From contig JAVBOA010000007.1 of NCBI GenBank assembly GCA_031551135.1, positions 25,368-89,367 of the forward strand: a DNA stretch of 64,000 nucleotides. Direction: 5' to 3'. This document shows, one piece after another, positions 62,510 through 64,000 of this stretch (position 1 is the stretch's first letter; each line of letters starts with the position of its first letter). The stretch is from JAITVM01 sp031551135. GTDB lineage: Bacteria > Bacillota > Clostridia > Lachnospirales > JAITVM01. Made by a program: the position numbers and the translations under genes. The notes beneath the pieces were generated by a model. That model was not told the origin of the DNA and did not search any database. It worked only from the letters and a program-made list of their open reading frames with translations.

Positions 62510-63157
62510 TTATACTTGGTTCTCAAATTTAAAACTTGGCAAATCCATGTTTTCAAGCATAGATAAATCTAACTCCCAAGACATTTCGCTTTTAAGCTCC
62601 CATAATCCGAATCTATTAGCGATATGTTCAGAAGCTCTTTTAAAATCCCATTTATTAACCTTCATTAAATGTGCCATTGCTTCATCCTCTCGTCCTTGAA
62701 TTTGCGATAATCCAAAATGTATAACTTGATGACATTTACTGCAGACGCAAATAAGTCGCACTAATGTTTGCGTCCTGGCATCTTTGTCAAACAGAAATCT
62801 TTCATGACATTCTAAATAATTTTTTTCAGAAAAATTCGGACTTGTTCTGCATATCTCACATTTATATCCTGTACGTATTTTACAGATTTCTTTTATGCGT
62901 TCCCAATCAACGTCATCAATATATTTTCTAACATTTGTATACCAACTAGAGGATGGTATTAAGTCTACATAAAGATAATTCTTACCGAAAGACCTATCTT
63001 CGCCTTCGATTACATCGCTTAATTGTGGCCGATTCCAACGGCAAAAGTCTTGAATATTACTGCTAGAAGGAACTGAATAATAGCATCCTTTTATCTTTAC
63101 AGCACCCAATTTTTCAACTATTTCTCGTTCATCATATGGAACAATTATTTTTATCAT
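62510..63157 (-). CDS. DUF5710-like domain fused to an HNH-type zinc domain
   Basis: A 215-residue protein. Residues 1-45 (IIVPYDEREIVEKLGAVKIKGCYYSVPS...FCRWN) follow the DUF5710 pattern of small modules from primase- and mobile-element-linked proteins. Residues 90-150 form an HNH-like zinc-binding unit (GYKCEICRTSP, LECHERF, LICVCSKCHQVIHFG), where the histidine in ECHE would be the first H. Whether it cuts nucleic acid is not known. GGGGGG precedes ATG 63157. It is beside an insertion sequence, fitting an accessory region. Confidence 0.7.
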   Translation of the reverse strand: MIKIIVPYDEREIVEKLGAVKIKGCYYSVPSSSNIQDFCRWNRPQLSDVIEGEDRSFGKNYLYVDLIPSSSWYTNVRKYIDDVDWERIKEICKIRTGYKCEICRTSPNFSEKNYLECHERFLFDKDARTQTLVRLICVCSKCHQVIHFGLSQIQGREDEAMAHLMKVNKWDFKRASEHIANRFGLWELKSEMSWELDLSMLENMDLPSFKFENQV

Positions 63158-63317
63158 AGTAAACCCCCCACTTTTTACTAAAATAAATGAACATTATACA
63201 AAATTTTTACATAAATAAATTTCATTTTTTAATCAACCGACATCCAAAATTTATCCCTTTCTGAAACTTGCCGCCACTTATGGTACGGTTCAGCGTGCCT
63301 GTGAAACGGCGAACTGT

Positions 63318-63866
63318 TTATAACCCGATTGGACACGATACCATACAAAACCCGCAGGAATGTTTTCGCCCATGTTTCTTTATATATTCTTTTCTCTTTT
63401 GAATGCATAACTGAAAATCTATAATTTCAAAACGTTTTGTGTTAATATCCCATTGTTTACCTTTCAAAGCTTTATGTGGACAAGCATCGACGCATTTAAA
63501 GCAGTTGGAAGGACATTGACTACTAAAAATTGGAGAGCTTATCGGAAATTCAAAATCTATTAATATAGCAGCAAGTCTGACTCTTGGACCGTATTTTCTA
63601 GTTATTAGTACGCCATTTTTCCCTATCCATCCCAAACGAGCATGTACTGCGGCATATTTAAAAGACAGAGGCGCAACCAGTGTTTCTTCACTTGATTGTG
63701 ATAAAGGAGGTATTTCATATATACTGTTTTCATTTTTCAATATAGTTTCAATTTCGTTTTGAATTTGATTTACTTTTTCACGCGCTTCACAAATGAGTAA
63801 TTCAAAATTTTCTTCTGAATAATTATTTAATGTTACAAATTCTAAATGAGGTACAGCATATACTAG
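63318..63866 (-). pseudogene. QueG-like double-cluster ferredoxin protein, 5' end lost to an insertion sequence
   Basis: The last about 183 residues of an epoxyqueuosine reductase-type 4Fe-4S protein remain: AAVHARLGWIGKNGVLITRKYGPRVRLA, CPSNCFKCVDACPHKAL (cluster 1) and CGFCMVSCPIG (cluster 2). The N-terminal part that should precede VYAVPHLEF is missing because the insertion sequence begins at about 63867. The open frame runs on to 63932 through IS sequence, so a hybrid protein could be made, but normal function is unlikely. Stand-alone proteins of this group are often not true QueG, so the original role is uncertain. Confidence 0.75.
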
Positions 63867-64000
63867 GGTGTGTTTTGTAAATAAAAGTTGCACAAAATCA
63901 CCTAATGTGTTAGAAAATATATAAAAACACATTGGGGGAAAATAATCATGGCGAATGCAAAGCGATACGAATTAACTGACAAAGAGTGGGAGAAAGTAAA
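63867..64000 (+). mobile_element. Insertion sequence, left end (IS5-type, continues beyond window)
   Basis: Starts with GGGTGTGTTTTGTAAATAAA next to a CTAG that fits the YTAR-type target site of IS5 elements. The end is followed by 80 non-coding bases and a transposase start. The right end is outside the window, so the terminal repeat and target duplication cannot be checked. Confidence 0.75.
63948..64000 (+). CDS. IS5-family transposase, N-terminal fragment (cut by window end)
   Basis: ATG 63948 follows GGGGGAA and opens MANAKRYELTDKEWEKVK, the RYELTDxEWexI start common in IS5-family (IS427/ISL2-like) transposases. Only about 17 codons are visible; the DDE catalytic residues lie outside. 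Confidence 0.8.
   Translation, partial: MANAKRYELTDKEWEKV

Noticed and set aside
63867..63932. N-terminal extension of the QueG-like frame
   Set aside because: These codons lie within the insertion sequence end (noncoding IS sequence), so they are not original gene sequence.

Overview
The window comes from a low-GC, anaerobic, probably spore-forming Clostridia-type Firmicute. Evidence: AT-rich sequence with strong AGGAGG-type ribosome binding sites, frequent TTG starts, SigA-like promoters (TTGACA-17-TATAAT), B12-dependent glutamate mutase, an aldehyde:ferredoxin oxidoreductase, spore photoproduct lyase, YtaF, VanW and DUF6514 proteins. I cannot name the species. No rRNA, tRNA or CRISPR array was seen.

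Layout. 1-5.8 kb (+): a one-carbon/methionine operon (end of metF, a separate MetH reactivation protein, metH) runs into a polyferredoxin, an aldehyde:ferredoxin oxidoreductase and a MoaD/ThiS-like protein. 5.9-6.8 kb: two VOC proteins. 6.8-8.2 kb (-): an orphan sugar-type solute-binding lipoprotein. 8.4-15.4 kb (-): a seven-gene methylaspartate pathway operon (glmS-glmL-glmE-methylaspartate ammonia-lyase-P-loop protein-class I hydratase alpha/beta) turning glutamate into mesaconate and then citramalate; citramalate lyase is not here. 15.8-18.4 kb (+): a TlpA-like lipoprotein, an ATP-grasp protein, a DIP1984 protein and a candidate structured RNA. 18.4-22.4 kb: cell-envelope proteins (VanW, SH3-NlpC/P60, a second NlpC/P60, a Gly/Cys-rich protein). 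22.7-24.3 kb (-): rsmD-coaD-coiled-coil protein. 24.5-31.4 kb (-): a tightly packed operon yerC-like, pcrA, nitroreductase, AlaX, nucleoside phosphorylase, splB-like, SDR.

32.1-38.5 kb (+): an RpiR regulator followed by agmatine deiminase pathway genes (putrescine carbamoyltransferase, antiporter, agmatine deiminase, second antiporter) without carbamate kinase. 38.6-47.9 kb (+): two very large secreted fibronectin-III-like proteins with matching degenerate SLH-like C-termini. 48.0-51.9 kb (-): a minimal leaderless subtilase and a leaderless protein of about twelve peptidoglycan-binding repeats. 52-64 kb: Imm17-like peptide, secreted DUF2680-like protein, YtaF, Ca2+ P-type ATPase, DUF6514, HflX, DUF3298 protein, PAS/HD-GYP protein, membrane XRE regulator, DUF5710/HNH protein, and a QueG-like gene cut by an IS5-type insertion sequence that runs off the window end.

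The least explained material is between the genes: three palindromic repeat families (called A, B and C here) occur as several diverged copies. In B and C the arms differ between copies but remain complementary, so the fold appears conserved. One B copy sits inside an A copy. A GC-rich patch with a G10 run and a 210-nt candidate RNA closed by an 11-bp perfect stem add to this.
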